A stretch of DNA of 64,000 bases from Chrysaora quinquecirrha (GCA_014526335.1 JACTAT010000117.1:369045-433044); one strand, 5' to 3'. Positions 33,601-44,516 are shown, counted from the stretch's first letter. Program-made: numbers and translations. The notes: generated from the sequence alone by a model not told the origin.

Positions 33601-36600
33601 AGTGCCTTTCAATGAAAAATTGAATAGATGAAGCAAAAACACTTTGTTAATAAGCAACTGGTCAATATGCAACTAAGGGCTGAGATTTGCTCAAATTTTT
33701 GGTTGAAATAGCTTTCTTTATACAATACATCATTGTAAACTTGTCCATTACATTGAAAAGCATTAAAAGAGCCAAAAAAGAGTTTTTAGGGGGTACCCAG
33801 TCATTCTGTGAGGGCTGAAAGACCAGATACGTTAAGCAACTTCGAGGGCTGGACCGGTAGTAAAGTTGCTTATTAAAAAAAAAAGTGTATACAAGCTTTT
33901 GTACAACTATTTGCGACATGTTTTTGCTTGTCGCCAGTAACGCTGCAGCGTGTAGCCTGTTTTTTGAAATGGCAACGCAACACATTGCATTGTTTTCGCG
34001 CCTTTTCATGGAAATTTTATAGGACCCATTTTCCTTATCACGCAAGTCGATTGTCGCAGAACTTCTGTCGCAGCATTATTTTCGCTGCGTGTAGCCACCT
34101 TAGGATTTTTCATGACAGGACATATAAGGTGTGTTGCGTCACCATTTCAAGCCAAAAACGCACGTGCAGCCGCGGCTTAACTCTTTACTATATACTTAAC
34201 GAACAAATAACAAGTATAAGGAAATAGTGCAAGGAGCATGAAAATACATTGCAACCCTTCAGCTACTGCCTTTGACTTTCTATAGTATCCGGTTTTTTCC
34301 CATTTTCGTCGTTTGTAGAAATACACTCTTTTTTTTTATAAGAACCAGGAAATTTTGATCGAGGCTGGCTGTTCTTAAATTTTTGCCGTTTTTGAGCCTG
34401 AAATGTTCTTAATCTGTTCTTAATTCCTTGATTACTAAGAAAGCTATATTTTTCAATGAATGTCTGGGGTGGTACTAAGTTTGTGCAAAATGCAGCATTC
34501 TTGTCTTTTTCTTTGTTTGCTTGCTTTTTACGTTCAGTCTGACTGTCTTACTTACATATTTAGCTGATATTCTTACGGCTTTTGAAAAGACCAGCCTCAG
34601 CTTGTTCTTAATTTGTTCTTAAAATCTGGGCAAATTCCAGGCTCGTGTTCTTATAAAATTGTTCTTCTTAAAAAAAAGAGTGTAGGAACATCTGAATGCA
34701 ATCGCAGACTTCGAATAAATTCATAATTCAAATGGTTGCTGTCAATTCAAAGTTTATCGTCCGTTTCTTTATTTTTGACATTTTTAGTATTTTTTGTTTA
34801 AAAACGATAGTATATGTTATCTCTGACCTGCTCAGATCCTCTTATGCGTCTTTCAGGTTGCAGATCTTCAACAGTCAGTATCATCTGCAAGGCAGACGTC
34901 TTCAAGATTCAGTAATAGCTCTGTGATGTCATCGATGAGTTACCAAAGCCCGTTATCCGTTACAATGCAAGATGAGAAAATTCGATCAACAATAAAAAGA
35001 TGGAAATGGAAAGAAAAGAAACCCAACAGGTCTTTACGATTTCTATCTAATATCTTAATAATATCGACATGCTTATATAAACATTGCGCACAGTCAGAAC
35101 TAGTGGCCGACTGCTAATCAGCGATTATCTGGAACTAACGTATCACAACTGACCTGTCGATATAAGCGCTCTGGCAACTACAGTTGACATCCGCTATCTC
35201 GACTGCCTGCTATCTCGAACATTCGCTATCTCGAACGACTTTCCATTTCCCCTCGTTTTGGTATAAGGGTTTCTATAGAAAAATCATCCGCTATCTCGAA
35301 CCCCGTTATCTCGAACATTCGCTGTCTCGAACCATTTTCGATTTCCCATGGAGGAAAACTTGCTCTTTATCTTGAACTTTTCCAAATTTTCTGCTGAAAT
35401 GGATAAAGAGACAGGCTTAAAATGTGGATAAGTTCGCCTAGCGGAGCGGGAATGGCAGCAGCTAAGTGATATGCTGTCCATGTATACAATAGATGAAGCT
35501 GTTCTCTTTCGAGACGTGCTGCATCGCCATTATCTCAATTTCTCCAATATTAGGGATGAAAGCAGATGAGCTTTTACTCCTACGTAAAAAATACAAGACT
35601 TGTTTGGTGAAATTTGGGATCAGTAACCCTGCATGTTAATAGGGGTTCCTTTTCTGACTTAAAAACTATAATTTTTTGTATTTATATGGGGCATCCGTTA
35701 TTTCGAACATTCGCTATCTCGAACAAATTCCAGTTTCTCTTGAGAGTTCGAGATAGCGGATGTCATCTGTAGTTATTTCTTTTTCGATGTGAACTAGTCA
35801 GCCCACAGTTCCAAAAATTTGCGCTGTTCTTCTTCTGCGATTAGTTTAAAACTGATTCCCGTCAGTCGCAGTTGACCTGCTATCAACTATATCCTATACG
35901 ATCTGCCTAGTTGTTGACATGTCGATTGGCAGTTACATGTAACTAGTTGGCGTTAGTTGTACAGTTTCATAGGTCAACATAAGGCTGGCTTTATATAATC
36001 TTAACTGTCAATTTGGCAGAAAAGCACAGAAGCATTTAGGATTCAAGGCGGGGGGGGGGTATTCGCTACCTTCTTGTACATACAAAGTAAACACAAATTT
36101 CCAAACTTGTAGCTAGGCTTATGTCAACTTACGATACACGCTTTTTTTTATAAGGAGCCTACCTCAAGGCCTATTTCTTAAAGTTCCTTATTTTTGGGCC
36201 TCTTTTGAGGCAATTGTAGTTCCAAAAGTTCCTTAATAGTTCTTTAATTTTACGATAGAACTAAAGCCATCAAGATATAACTGCTAACTCATCTCGACAT
36301 TTCAGCAACAAGTCAGAATTGATAGGATACAGTTGATCATGGTTGCATGGGCGCTCAGGTCGACTGCGACTGACGGGAATCAATTGTCAACTAATCGCAG
36401 ATATAGAACAGCCTTGCTTTCTGGAACGCCGACGCCGGCGCCGACTACTTAGACGCGGTCAAAGAGGAACCACTTGCCAACTAGTTGCCAGAGAGCTTAT
36501 GGCGACAGGTCAGTTGCGATAAATTAGTTCCAAAAATCGTCGATTAGCAGTCGGCAGCTAGTTCCAACTGTGCGCAAATGTCAATATAAGCCCAGCTTTA

Positions 36601-39600
36601 GTATCTCCACGACCATTCAACTTTAACGCAAAGTCTCACATGATTTTTTGCTACTTTAACAATGACTCCTCTCTCTGCAGAAGCTTCAGAATGATTTGAA
36701 TTCTTTACAAAATGAACATTCGAGAATGAAAGAGAAACACGACGCTGCGAAGACGCGAAATCAAGTCCTCACGCAGGAGCTGAAAAACATAAAATCTCAA
36801 GTTGCTACTTTGATAGAAAAAGGAAAGCATGATGATGATCTAGTTTCAGCTTTGATGGTAAATCTTTAATTTCTTTTGCCATGCAGCTGTTTATGTGTTT
36901 CTTTTTTCACCAGTTGGAAAGTCAAGCCGAATTTGCGTTGTGTTTTAAGCACTAATCGATTGCGGGATACAACGGGAAGACCAATAGAATTTTTTGAAGA
37001 GTCGTCTATACAGAACCTGCTTTTGGTTTTGATGTGGACAGATTGAAAAACTCCTAAATGGAAGAAAGATGTTGCTTTATCAATTACTTTAAAATAATCG
37101 TCGCTGTAATTTCCTGCACAATCTTGTTTTTCAACCAATCGTTGCCCAATGGCAAAATCATGTTTGAAGCTAGATTGTTGTTGAGACATGCGGGGTGGTT
37201 GCTCTCTTTGCCGAATACTGTGCTGACATTTCATTCATTTTCATTTTATCATGTTTTTTACACAAAAAACTATAAGCTAATTTAAAAATAATAAACAAAA
37301 AAGATTTAAGCTCATAAAGTAAAAACTTATCACCAAAACGTTAGAGATTTGCTTGTCTTCCTTTGGATCGTGCTTGAGGGAGGAATTCAATTCTGCAGAA
37401 ACTGTAATAGTAGGGATCATGACATGTATTAGTAGGGACGCGTTGTTGTATCCTATCTAAGTAGACTTTGGCAGTCAAGTCTTTGAATTCGTGTTTTCTA
37501 GAGAGAACAAGAATACCTCAAGAACCTAAACGCAAAGTTAGTGAAGGATAAAGAAGAATTAGAATCTTCATCAAACAATCGTGTTGTTAAAGCCAGTCAT
37601 GACATACAGATTAACAATGAATTAAAAAAGCAAGTTGAAGAACAAGAAAAGAAAGTTAAGCAGCTTGAAGATGAAATTCAGAGTTTAAAAGATGCAAAAA
37701 CTCAAGAGAAGCACAAAGAAAATAGAATAAACAGCGCAAATGCAAATGTAGATGGACAGTTGACTCAAAAACCGATAAGTAGGCCTTCTCTGATACCTAC
37801 ACCACCGGCATCTGCAGATAGAAAAAATGGCTATCGATACCGAAGAACATCAAGTGCTAAAAAGTACGTCTTATTTTTACTATTTTTTCCTATTCTGTTC
37901 TGAAATTTTCTAGCAAGAAATCTATATTTGAGCAATTATATAGCTGTTGCTCTTTGATCAGTATATCAAAATTAAGCTTATAGATAATGCTTCAGAAATG
38001 ACTGACATATAAAAAAAGCTGATCTATAAAAGTTTAAACCTTTAGTGGAAGACTTCGAAGTCGCTATTTGAATAAGATAAACAGGAAAAGGTTGAGATCA
38101 GTGGGGAAAAGTGGCCTTTCTGTCTATTGTGGCAGAATGTTAAAATTAGACTGCTGCTAAAGTCCGTTAAACTGATTGGAAAACTTACTAGTATTGAATA
38201 ACCATGAATATAAATAAGTACGTGAGCTGTTATTTTAATGGTGGCTATAGGGTTTGGTGCTAAGAACCCAATCGGGGTAGGTACATTGTTCACCATCACG
38301 TTGTGTTGTCCTATTTCATTTCATATAGAATCGTGAAAAATCTTGTCAGTCTACAAACAGTCTAATAGCCTGCTACGATCTTTAGAAAGTAAATGTCGGG
38401 TAAAGATTTGAATATGATATTCTTTCTCATAAAATGGTTTTACCAAAATTTCTCAAACAGCGAATTGAATTTCAGAAAAACAACAACTGCTTTTTAGTAG
38501 TAGAAAATTCGAAGAAGAAACTTCATTCGTCACAGCAATCATCGTCAGTTGCATTTAAACTGTTTTCTGTGTCATCAAGAATACTTTTAATGTTCACCGT
38601 TGCTTGTTTTCTAGTGAAGATATTTCGTCGTTGAGAGTTCAGTTACAAGAAGCTAAATCGATGTCACAAGCTGCTGAAGTAGAAAGAGATCGGTTACTTG
38701 AATTAGTACAAGTTCTTCAAAACAGGTAAAGATGTTAATAATCTTGAAAAATTCCTCTCTTCTTGAAGTTTTTCTTTTCTCAAAACTCTATTTTTGGTAA
38801 GCGCATTTTGCAGGCCATTGCAAGTAGTTCCGAGCTTCAGTCTTTCATAGAGGCTACATTTTTGTCACAATGGATAGCTTTTGTATCTAGTTCATTTATG
38901 TCTGTTTACTCTAGTTAACAACCCATCCTTAAGCATTATTCTGGCATAGGACTGCATTAATTGGATCACCCAGAGTGCAGAAAATTGCAACGAGGATTGT
39001 TTTCGAATAATCGGCAGAGCTAGATCTTTGTTTCATCTCAGTGTTTTGGAATATGTCCACATCAAAACCAAAAAGCCGGTTCTGTGTAGACAGAAAGTAT
39101 TCGGTTTCTCACTTGGACTCTTCAGCTAATTCTCTATTGGTCATTCCGCTGATCTCCCAAGCTGATTGGTGTTTGAAATAGTTCAATTTTGGCTTCTCTT
39201 TCTGATTGGTGCATTTCGATCCCCATCTGGGTATAAATTCCGCCTAAGTCATTTATTTCTGTCAGTTTCTGACGTTCATACTCTGGAGACTGATAGACGA
39301 AAAAAGCTTTTTAGAGAGAGCAAATGTAATCCGTAGACAGTTTAGGAGTTGGGGAACATTTTGATGTAAAGAAATTTGCATTTAACGCAAAATTCGCCGA
39401 AATTCAGGCAAAACGAAACAATGTTGTATCAAGGCTATTCAAAAAGCTTCACTCCTTGTTATTATTTATTATATACGTATAAAGCCATAACAATGTCGCT
39501 TTTTCCGAACAGCAACAGCAACCAAATGTCTATATTGAAAATAGAAAGTTTTAAGGCAGAGAGCGACACAAGTAAGGTTAAATCATTCATGATATTTATG

Positions 39601-39998
39601 CGATTGGGTCTCCTGTGGTATACCCGAAAATGTTTCCGCTGTTCATCGCAATTTTGAAGTTTTGCAATAGGTTCAAGCAAACTAGCTACATGTTGTGAAC
39701 ATGGGAATTTGAAAACAGAAAGGTATGATGTATGATTTTGAATATGATAGTCATCTGTTCTCCTCTACAGAATCAATGATGCCACGGAGAACTGCATCGT
39801 TGCAGAAAACAAAACTATAGAACTGAAAAGGACAAATGTCAAACTTGAAAAACAAGTTGAACGATTAAAATCAAATCTAAATACGAAATCACAGCATGGA
39901 ATACACGGGAAAACGAGGCCAACAAGCAAATCTAGAAATGGACATAGAGAGAAATCAGCTGATGAAGTGTATGAAGAATTTGAAGAAATGAAAACGAG
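27678..39998 (+). CDS. CCDC13: coiled-coil domain-containing protein 13, last exon not found
   Basis: Orthologue of CCDC13, a centriolar-satellite coiled-coil protein needed for ciliogenesis and genome stability in human cells. Exons: 27678-27863, 28107-28172, 30100-30205, 30863-31002, 31108-31176, 31282-31392, 33310-33414, 34857-35029, 36681-36857, 37502-37863, 38615-38725, 39771-39998. Family blocks are DENGRLYKLLGEKSEE, RIIELSKKNRDLTAE, VLAKEVGDGVNIQSLL with NWRGR, and SQVATLIEKGKHDDDLVSAL. Heptad-rich coiled coil dominates. About 610 residues are read, against just over 700 in human. The family's final C-terminal segment of about 50 residues should follow 39998 but I see no exon for it. 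Exon 34857-35029 is 173 nt where neighbouring phases require 174: the frame breaks at an A5 run (about 34994-34998) and one more A would restore it. Either a sequencing error or a real frameshift. Confidence 0.93.
28236..28685. mobile_element. foldback MITE (GGAGATCTCCAGCG arms)
   Basis: Outer arms GGCAGTGTGC/GCACACTGG and GGAGATCTCCAGCGCAGAGT/CGACGCTGGAGATCTC, and inner arms TTCTCTGGCATAGTGGTAAC/GTTACCGCCACGCCAGAGAA, are inverted about a centre near 28470. Located in the CCDC13 intron after exon 28107-28172. Confidence 0.75.
29012..29804. mobile_element. non-autonomous hAT element with perfect 8-bp duplication, copy 1
   Basis: Inverted ends CAGGGCATCTTT and AAAGATGCCCTG. The flanks ACCTATAG at 29004-29011 and 29805-29812 are an exact 8-bp target-site duplication, typical of hAT transposases, as are CAGGG ends. 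Internal GGGCCAA/TGGCCCA words repeat near the right end. No transposase frame. A second copy is in POLD3 at 51028-51718. Confidence 0.92.
30415..30725. repeat. two adjoining dispersed repeat fragments
   Basis: 30415-30590 matches 3400-3560 (GGGCAATTAATCCCTGGAAT, GCTGGAATCTCTATGGTTTT). 30655-30725 matches one arm of the foldback MITE at 24786-24835 (AAAGGCTTGTCATGATAAGG). Both are intronic in CCDC13. Confidence 0.55.
31440..33170. repeat. CTAAC-rich satellite-like array with a 156-bp higher-order unit
   Basis: TCATCAAGTGCTAACTTGG or a close variant occurs at about 31691, 31835, 31991, 32147, 32303, 32447 and 32603. The spacings are 144, 156, 156, 156, 144 and 156 bp, i.e. a 156-bp unit with a 12-bp-shorter variant. 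The units are themselves built of short TCTAACACTAAC and CTTCGTCTAA words. The edges fade into degenerate copies at 31440-31680 and 32760-33170. It fills the CCDC13 intron between exons 31282-31392 and 33310-33414. Confidence 0.88.
32632..32746. mobile_element. short MITE with CTCTTAGGTGCC termini
   Basis: CTCTTAGGTGCCTAATTG at the left and CAATTAGGCACCTAGGAG at the right are inverted with one mismatch. C-rich interior (CCCCCCGC, CCCCCCCC). The termini are related to those of 23897-24143. It interrupts the last unit of the 156-bp array. Confidence 0.7.
33639..33889. mobile_element. MITE, TACACTC/ATAAG group, AAGCAACT subtype
   Basis: Ends ACACTTTGTTAATAAGCAAC and GTTGCTTATTAAAAAAAAAA followed by GTGTAT. 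Inside, TAAGCAACT and ATGCAACT recur. Compared with the AAGAAACT elements the terminal and internal motifs carry the same substitution. Confidence 0.7.
34322..34684. mobile_element. MITE, TACACTC/ATAAG group, AAGAAC subtype
   Basis: Ends TACACTCTTTTTTTTTATAA and TTAAAAAAAAGAGTGTA, with AAGAACCAGG inside the left end. Internal GTTCTTAA or TGTTCTTAAT appears at least six times. Lies about 170 bp upstream of CCDC13 exon 34857-35029. Confidence 0.75.
35181..35769. mobile_element. Tigger/pogo-like MITE with GCTATCTCGAAC repeats
   Basis: Ends CAGTTGACATCCGCTATCTC and GAGATAGCGGATGTCATCTG are inverted and flanked by TA duplications (35179-35180 and 35770-35771). CGCTATCTCGAAC recurs about six times near both ends. 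No transposase frame. Confidence 0.82.
36135..36270. mobile_element. MITE, TACACTC/ATAAG group, AAGGAAC subtype, left part only
   Basis: Begins TACACGCTTTTTTTTATAAG and contains AGTTCCTTA at least three times, as in 56960-57325. No right terminus was found, so it is truncated. Confidence 0.55.
36895..37230 (-). mobile_element. Penelope-like GIY-YIG-type tail, relic
   Basis: The minus-strand frame reads [45 protein letters not shown] and HIKTKSRF, clearly homologous to 21628-21918. The cysteines in the final block are partly lost. It lies about 40 bp downstream of the CCDC13 exon 36681-36857, in opposite orientation to the gene. Confidence 0.75.
38965..39305 (+). mobile_element. Penelope-like 3' end with degraded hammerhead block
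   Basis: EDCFRIIGRARSLFHLSVLE and KKPVLCRQK are readable after a one-base frameshift near 38978. The pseudo-LTR block CTGATTGGTGCATTTCGATC and TTTCTGACGTTCATACTC follows. The catalytic box is damaged (CTGGAGA). About 310 bp of other sequence (39306-39615) separates this from the continuation TACCCGAAAATG ... TTCATCGCAATTTTGAAGTT at 39619-39662. Confidence 0.7.
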
Positions 39999-40261
39999 GT
40001 TGGTGGATATTTGTATTTCTTAATTGTATCACGCGCTCTCCATCCTTGTTTCACTCATTGTGTTGGGTATAAGTCTTCTAGATGACAGTCTGCATTATGA
40101 ATGAGTTGATCTCCTAAATTAGACTTATTCCATGAGTCCCACTCTTCGCTAACAGTAACAACAACAACAATAACCATACAGCTGTTTGCTCACAGTGGTT
40201 TGAGCGTCCAGCATAGACTCAATAGCGATAACAACGATTCATGTAATAACTCTAGAGTACA

Positions 40262-41880
40262 GTGGTGGATGTTCAGTACAGTGGAGGTATACCTGGAGTA
40301 CAGTGGTGGATGTTCAGTACAGTGGAGGGATACCATGAGTTGGGTGGAGGGATACCATCAGTACAGTGGAGGGATACCATGAGTACGGTGGTGGATGTTC
40401 AGTACAGTGGAGGGATACCATCAGTACAGTGGAGGGATACCATGAGTACGGTGGTGGATGTTCAGTACAGTGGAGGGATACCATCAGTACAGGGGTGGAT
40501 GTTCAGTACAGTGGAGGGATACCATCAGTACAGTGGTGGGCATGCAACTCATTAGAGAAATTGCAACGGTGTTGTATGAACGGGAAGTATCTCTAAGCAG
40601 ACAGTGATGCGTTTTGTGGGGCCTACATCTGTAAAAAACAGCTCTAAACATACGCTTTTTTTAATAGAAGAAGAGTGTTCTGGGCTTCCATTTTTTGAAA
40701 AGTCGCGCTAATTAATACAACTAGTTATTGATACCTGACTCCCGACGCTCGCTGGTTTCTTATAGAGAGTCAGTTGCGCGAAATGCCAACTCTAGACAAC
40801 CATGAAATATTGAACCATTCAAAAAGTGCTGCAAATTTCAATGCATCAAAGTCGAATTATATTTCCTTAGACAACACGATAAATACATAAATACCGTAGG
40901 AATACTACGAAACTCACCTATAGACCCAGGAATGGGTTATAGAAACTAAACAAAATGGCGGAACTGGCGGCTTCTTACTGCAAACCTAATCTAGAAATAG
41001 TAGCTATTCAAACAGCAAAATTCTCGTATACTAACAAAAGTTGAGTTTACCAACAAAACGAAAATCGTATTATGATAAAACGTATTAACCACAAATTATT
41101 GTTGTCAAATCAATAACTAGTTGTATTAATTAGCGCGACTTTTCAAAAAATGGAAGCCCAGAACACTCTTCTATTAGAAAAGCGTGTGTTTAGAGCTGTT
41201 TTTTACAGATGTAGGCCCCACAAAACGCATCACTGTCTGCTTAGAGATACTTCCCGTTCATACAACACCGTTGCAATTTCTCTAATGAGTTGCACGCCCA
41301 CCACTGTACTGATGGTATCCCTCCACTGTACTGAACATCCACCCCTGTACTGATGGTATCCCTCCACTGTACTGAACATCCACCCCTGTACTGATGGTAT
41401 CCCTCCACTGTACTGATGGTATCCCTCCACTGTACTGAACATCCACCACCGTACTCATGGTATCCCTCCACTGTACTGATGGTATCCCTCCACCCAACTC
41501 ATGGTATCCCTCCACTGTACTGAACATCCACCACTGTACTCCAGGTATCCCTCCACTGTACTGAACATCCACCACTGTACTCATGGTATCCCTCCACTGT
41601 ACTCATGGTATCCCTCCACGCAACTCATGGTATCCCTCCACTGTACTGAACATCCACCACCGTACTCATGGTATCCCTCCACTGTACTCATGGTATCCCT
41701 CCACTGTACTGAACATCCACCACTGTACTCATGGTATCCCTCCACTGTACTCATGGTATCCCTCCACTGTACTGAACATCCACCACTGTACTCATGGTAT
41801 CCCTCCACTGTACTCATGGTATCCCTCCACTGTACTGAACATCCACCACTGTACTGCACACCCACCACTGTACTGCACAT
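40262..41880. mobile_element. large foldback element with minisatellite outer arms
   Basis: Inner arms 40540-40732 and 41109-41302 are almost identical inverted copies of about 190 bp, around a 376-bp unique spacer. Outward each arm continues into a minisatellite of alternating units (GTACAGTGGAGGGATACCAT... and GTACAGTGGTGGATGTTCA), about 280 bp on the left and about 580 bp on the right. The inner arms contain ACACGCTTTTCTAATAGAAG and AGTGTTC, which looks like collapsed ends of a TACACTC-type MITE. Open frames in the minisatellite are artefacts. Confidence 0.88.
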
Positions 41881-41885
41881 ACGTT

Positions 41886-42065
41886 ATGCGGGGTGCCTCT
41901 ATCTAACGGACATCTCTTTGTACCGGACACCCCGAACAACACTCAATTATTTCACCCCAAGGTCATTTCTTTATAAAAACGACCCACTATTTCACGGACT
42001 CATCTCTATACGGACCATTACATTGGTTCCATAGATATCTGTTATATAGAGTTTCTACTGTATTT
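41886..42065. mobile_element. DNA-transposon fragment with ACGGACA words
   Basis: CTAACGGACATCTCTTTGTA, CCGGACACCCCG and GAGTTTCTACTGTA resemble 57800-57975 (AATGGACACT, AACGGACAAAC, GGAAGTTCTACTGTA). Typical of pogo/Tigger-like termini in invertebrates, but no complete element is visible. Confidence 0.45.
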
Positions 42066-42099
42066 ATATTCTATGAAACTGTATACCGTAAATCATCGA

Positions 42100-42482
42100 A
42101 TAAACCTCCGGGGGCTTATTTGCAAAAATGGATTTTACGGTGGGGGCTTATTCGAGGGGAGGGCTTATTCGAGGGAGGGGGGCTTATTCGAGGGGAGGGC
42201 TTATTTTAGAGTTCAATGGTTCCAGTTTGTTGTCGAAAGAATAGCAGAGAGGAATATCTGTATCCTTTTATTAATAGCAGCTGTTTGCCAACAGCCAATG
42301 GCTGATTATTGGTTTGAATTGATAGTAAAACCTGTCAGGACTAAATTGTTCAGTGTTTTAATTAGTTGAAAGTTGCATTATAGACAAAAAAAATTCCTAA
42401 ATCCTTCGAATAATTCCCCATGGGGGCTTATTCGAGGGGAGGGCTTATTTGCAAAATTGAATTCTTAGGTGGGGGCGTATTC
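42100..42482. repeat. GGGGGCTTATTCGAGG repeat block
   Basis: GGGGGCTTATTCGAGGGGAG and variants occur at 42113, 42142, 42159, 42181 and 42423. The flanks AATAAACCTCCGGGGGCTTA and GGTGGGGGCGTATTC look like element ends. The copia LTR starts immediately at 42483, so the retrotransposon probably inserted into this repeat. Confidence 0.6.
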
Positions 42483-42704
42483 TGTTAAAATTATCAGAGC
42501 AGACGCAATAATAACGAAGTGAACATTAATACAGCAAAAACTAAAACTAGGCGAAAAACAACAGATTACTAACTAAAGATCACGAGGCGTAGACACAGGT
42601 AAACAAGGTAATAAATCATGACAGACTGACAGTCCTATTGTCCGTGTAAACAAAAGAATAATGGGTTCTTCTCTGTTTATCGAACAAAGTCCAATATTCT
42701 AACA
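42483..42704 (-). mobile_element. 3' LTR of a Ty1/copia retrotransposon
   Basis: On the minus strand it runs from TGTTAGAATATTGG to ATAATTTTAACA: 222 bp with TG...CA ends. It is preceded by a purine-rich tract (GAGTGGGAGTG) directly after the pol stop, as expected of a polypurine tract. The other LTR is not visible. The flank ...GTATTC could be the target site, but there is no second copy to compare. Confidence 0.65.
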
Positions 42705-42770
42705 CTCCCACTCGATAAATACGTTGAAGAACGAACAAAACTTGAAGAAAAATATGAACAAAAATGTCTT

Positions 42771-43500
42771 TCAGATACTACTGACTACACCCATCAGTCC
42801 TCTAAGTCTTTCAAAACGCGATTTTCCCAATGGCTTCGTCAGCAAATCTGCAATCATATCCTCTGTAGGACAATATCTGAGCTCAATTTCAGATTTCTCG
42901 ACTTTATCCCGAAGAAAATGATGTTTTATATCAATGTGCTTGGTTCTAGCATGATACTTCGGATTTTTTGATAATGCGATTGTTCCTTGGTTATCTTCTT
43001 TTATCACTGTTGCTTCTGTTTGATCAAATTGTAAATCACGAAGTAAAGCGCGTAACCAAACTGCTTCTTGTGTAGACAAGCTGGCTGCTACATATTCAGC
43101 TTCAGTGGATGAAAGCGCTACAGTTGTTTGTTTCTTACTCAGCCAACTCACAATGCCTCCACATAAGAAGAACGAGTATCCAGATTGAGATTTCCTACCA
43201 TTAGGATTTGTCCCCCAATCTGCGTCGACATAACCATCGAGTATAACATCCTCTTGCTTTGATCCATCATACATTATGCCATAATCGAGAGATCCTTTAA
43301 TGTAGCGCAGAATTCGTTTTGCAGCAATCCAATGTTCTTTTCCAGGGTTAGAACAGAACTGATTTACTGATCCAAGTGCTTGAGCAAGGTCAGGCCTTGT
43401 GCCTGTTACAGCGTAGGTCAAGCTACCAATAAGTGCTTGATACTTGACTTTATCTTCTGACTCTCCTTCGTTCGGTAAGAGCCTTGTATTCTGCTCTTGT
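42771..43500 (-). mobile_element. Ty1/copia pol, RNase H region, truncated by the gap
   Basis: The continuous minus-strand frame contains YQALIGSLTYAVTGTRPDLA, HWIAAKRILRYIKGSLDYG, DADWGTNPNGRKSQSGYSFF, VALSSTEAEYVAAS, KEDNQGTIALSKNP, ARTKHIDIKHHFLRDKV and MIADLLTKPL. This is the C-terminal reverse-transcriptase edge plus RNase H of a copia polyprotein, with the catalytic acidic residues (D in DADW, E in STEAEY, D in EDNQG) present. No stop occurs before the 500-N gap, so the copy may be young. The rest of pol, gag and the 5' LTR are missing or in the gap. Confidence 0.92.
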
Positions 43501-44000
43501 NNNNNNNNNNNNNNNNNNNNNNNNNNNNNNNNNNNNNNNNNNNNNNNNNNNNNNNNNNNNNNNNNNNNNNNNNNNNNNNNNNNNNNNNNNNNNNNNNNNN
43601 NNNNNNNNNNNNNNNNNNNNNNNNNNNNNNNNNNNNNNNNNNNNNNNNNNNNNNNNNNNNNNNNNNNNNNNNNNNNNNNNNNNNNNNNNNNNNNNNNNNN
43701 NNNNNNNNNNNNNNNNNNNNNNNNNNNNNNNNNNNNNNNNNNNNNNNNNNNNNNNNNNNNNNNNNNNNNNNNNNNNNNNNNNNNNNNNNNNNNNNNNNNN
43801 NNNNNNNNNNNNNNNNNNNNNNNNNNNNNNNNNNNNNNNNNNNNNNNNNNNNNNNNNNNNNNNNNNNNNNNNNNNNNNNNNNNNNNNNNNNNNNNNNNNN
43901 NNNNNNNNNNNNNNNNNNNNNNNNNNNNNNNNNNNNNNNNNNNNNNNNNNNNNNNNNNNNNNNNNNNNNNNNNNNNNNNNNNNNNNNNNNNNNNNNNNNN
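43501..44000. other. assembly gap, 500 N
   Basis: Exactly 500 N inside a copia element of which only the 3' end is present, so the real missing length is probably several kb. The sequence right of the gap (44001-44516) shows neither an LTR nor copia coding and holds nothing I recognise. Confidence 0.9.
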
Positions 44001-44516
44001 TGAACAGGTCTTAAGTAAATTTCGCTTCAGGGAACGAAATTCACCCTGGCATCTAATTTCAGTCATTGAATACGAATCAAAGTAATAACATATTTATCGA
44101 ATCGTCAAGATAGAGTTGCGAAGCTGCAGGGGTGGGACAGACATTTTGAAAAGTTTTCAAACCCATCTGAAAATCAAACAATACCACAGAATTATGCAAT
44201 TTAACTTGAAGGGTCCGGAAATGTATCCAACCTTCCTCCTAACGACGATGAGCCAGGCTGCAAACCTTCCTCACTTAACGATGAAAGGCGTATCTTCCGT
44301 GTGACATGAAGTTCTCTTTCGTTGGTCAATGATTGTGCAGAGATCACTTTTTCCTGAATATGGGAACTTGCATTCAAACTGGATCTAAAGCTAGATAACA
44401 ACACACTGCAAGGCAAAAAGACTGATTCATAAAATAATACTACCTGCATTTATGCCAAAAAATAACACAAATCCTTTTTATCACAGAGGGTAATTGAGAA
44501 ATATTAATTAGGATAT

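Larger units (their letters stand above)
35060..36600. mobile_element. foldback MITE carrying two nested insertions
   Basis: Arms: about 35060-35178 continuing at 35771-36000, and 36300-36600 inverted. Matching blocks include TTGCGCACAGTC/CTGTGCGCAA, GACTGCTAATC/GATTAGCAGTC, CTGACCTGTCG/CGACAGGTCAG and GATTCCCGTCAGTCGCAG/CTGCGACTGACGGGAATC. Two other elements interrupt it (35181-35769 and 36135-36270). It begins about 30 bp downstream of the CCDC13 exon ending at 35029. Confidence 0.7.

Noticed and set aside
40262..42034. Several open frames of 75-177 codons with repeated peptides (HHCTHGIPPLYS-like)
   Set aside because: They read through the minisatellite arms of a foldback element on both strands; there is no start context or splice support.
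42484..42505. Primer-binding site (ATTATCAGAGC resembles the copia initiator-Met PBS)
   Set aside because: It lies at the outer edge of the 3' LTR in the wrong orientation relative to pol, so the resemblance is probably chance.
44201..44449. Additional 3' exon of POLD3
   Set aside because: POLD3 already terminates at 44517 with the family's PIP box and a stop; this frame has no similarity to the family.
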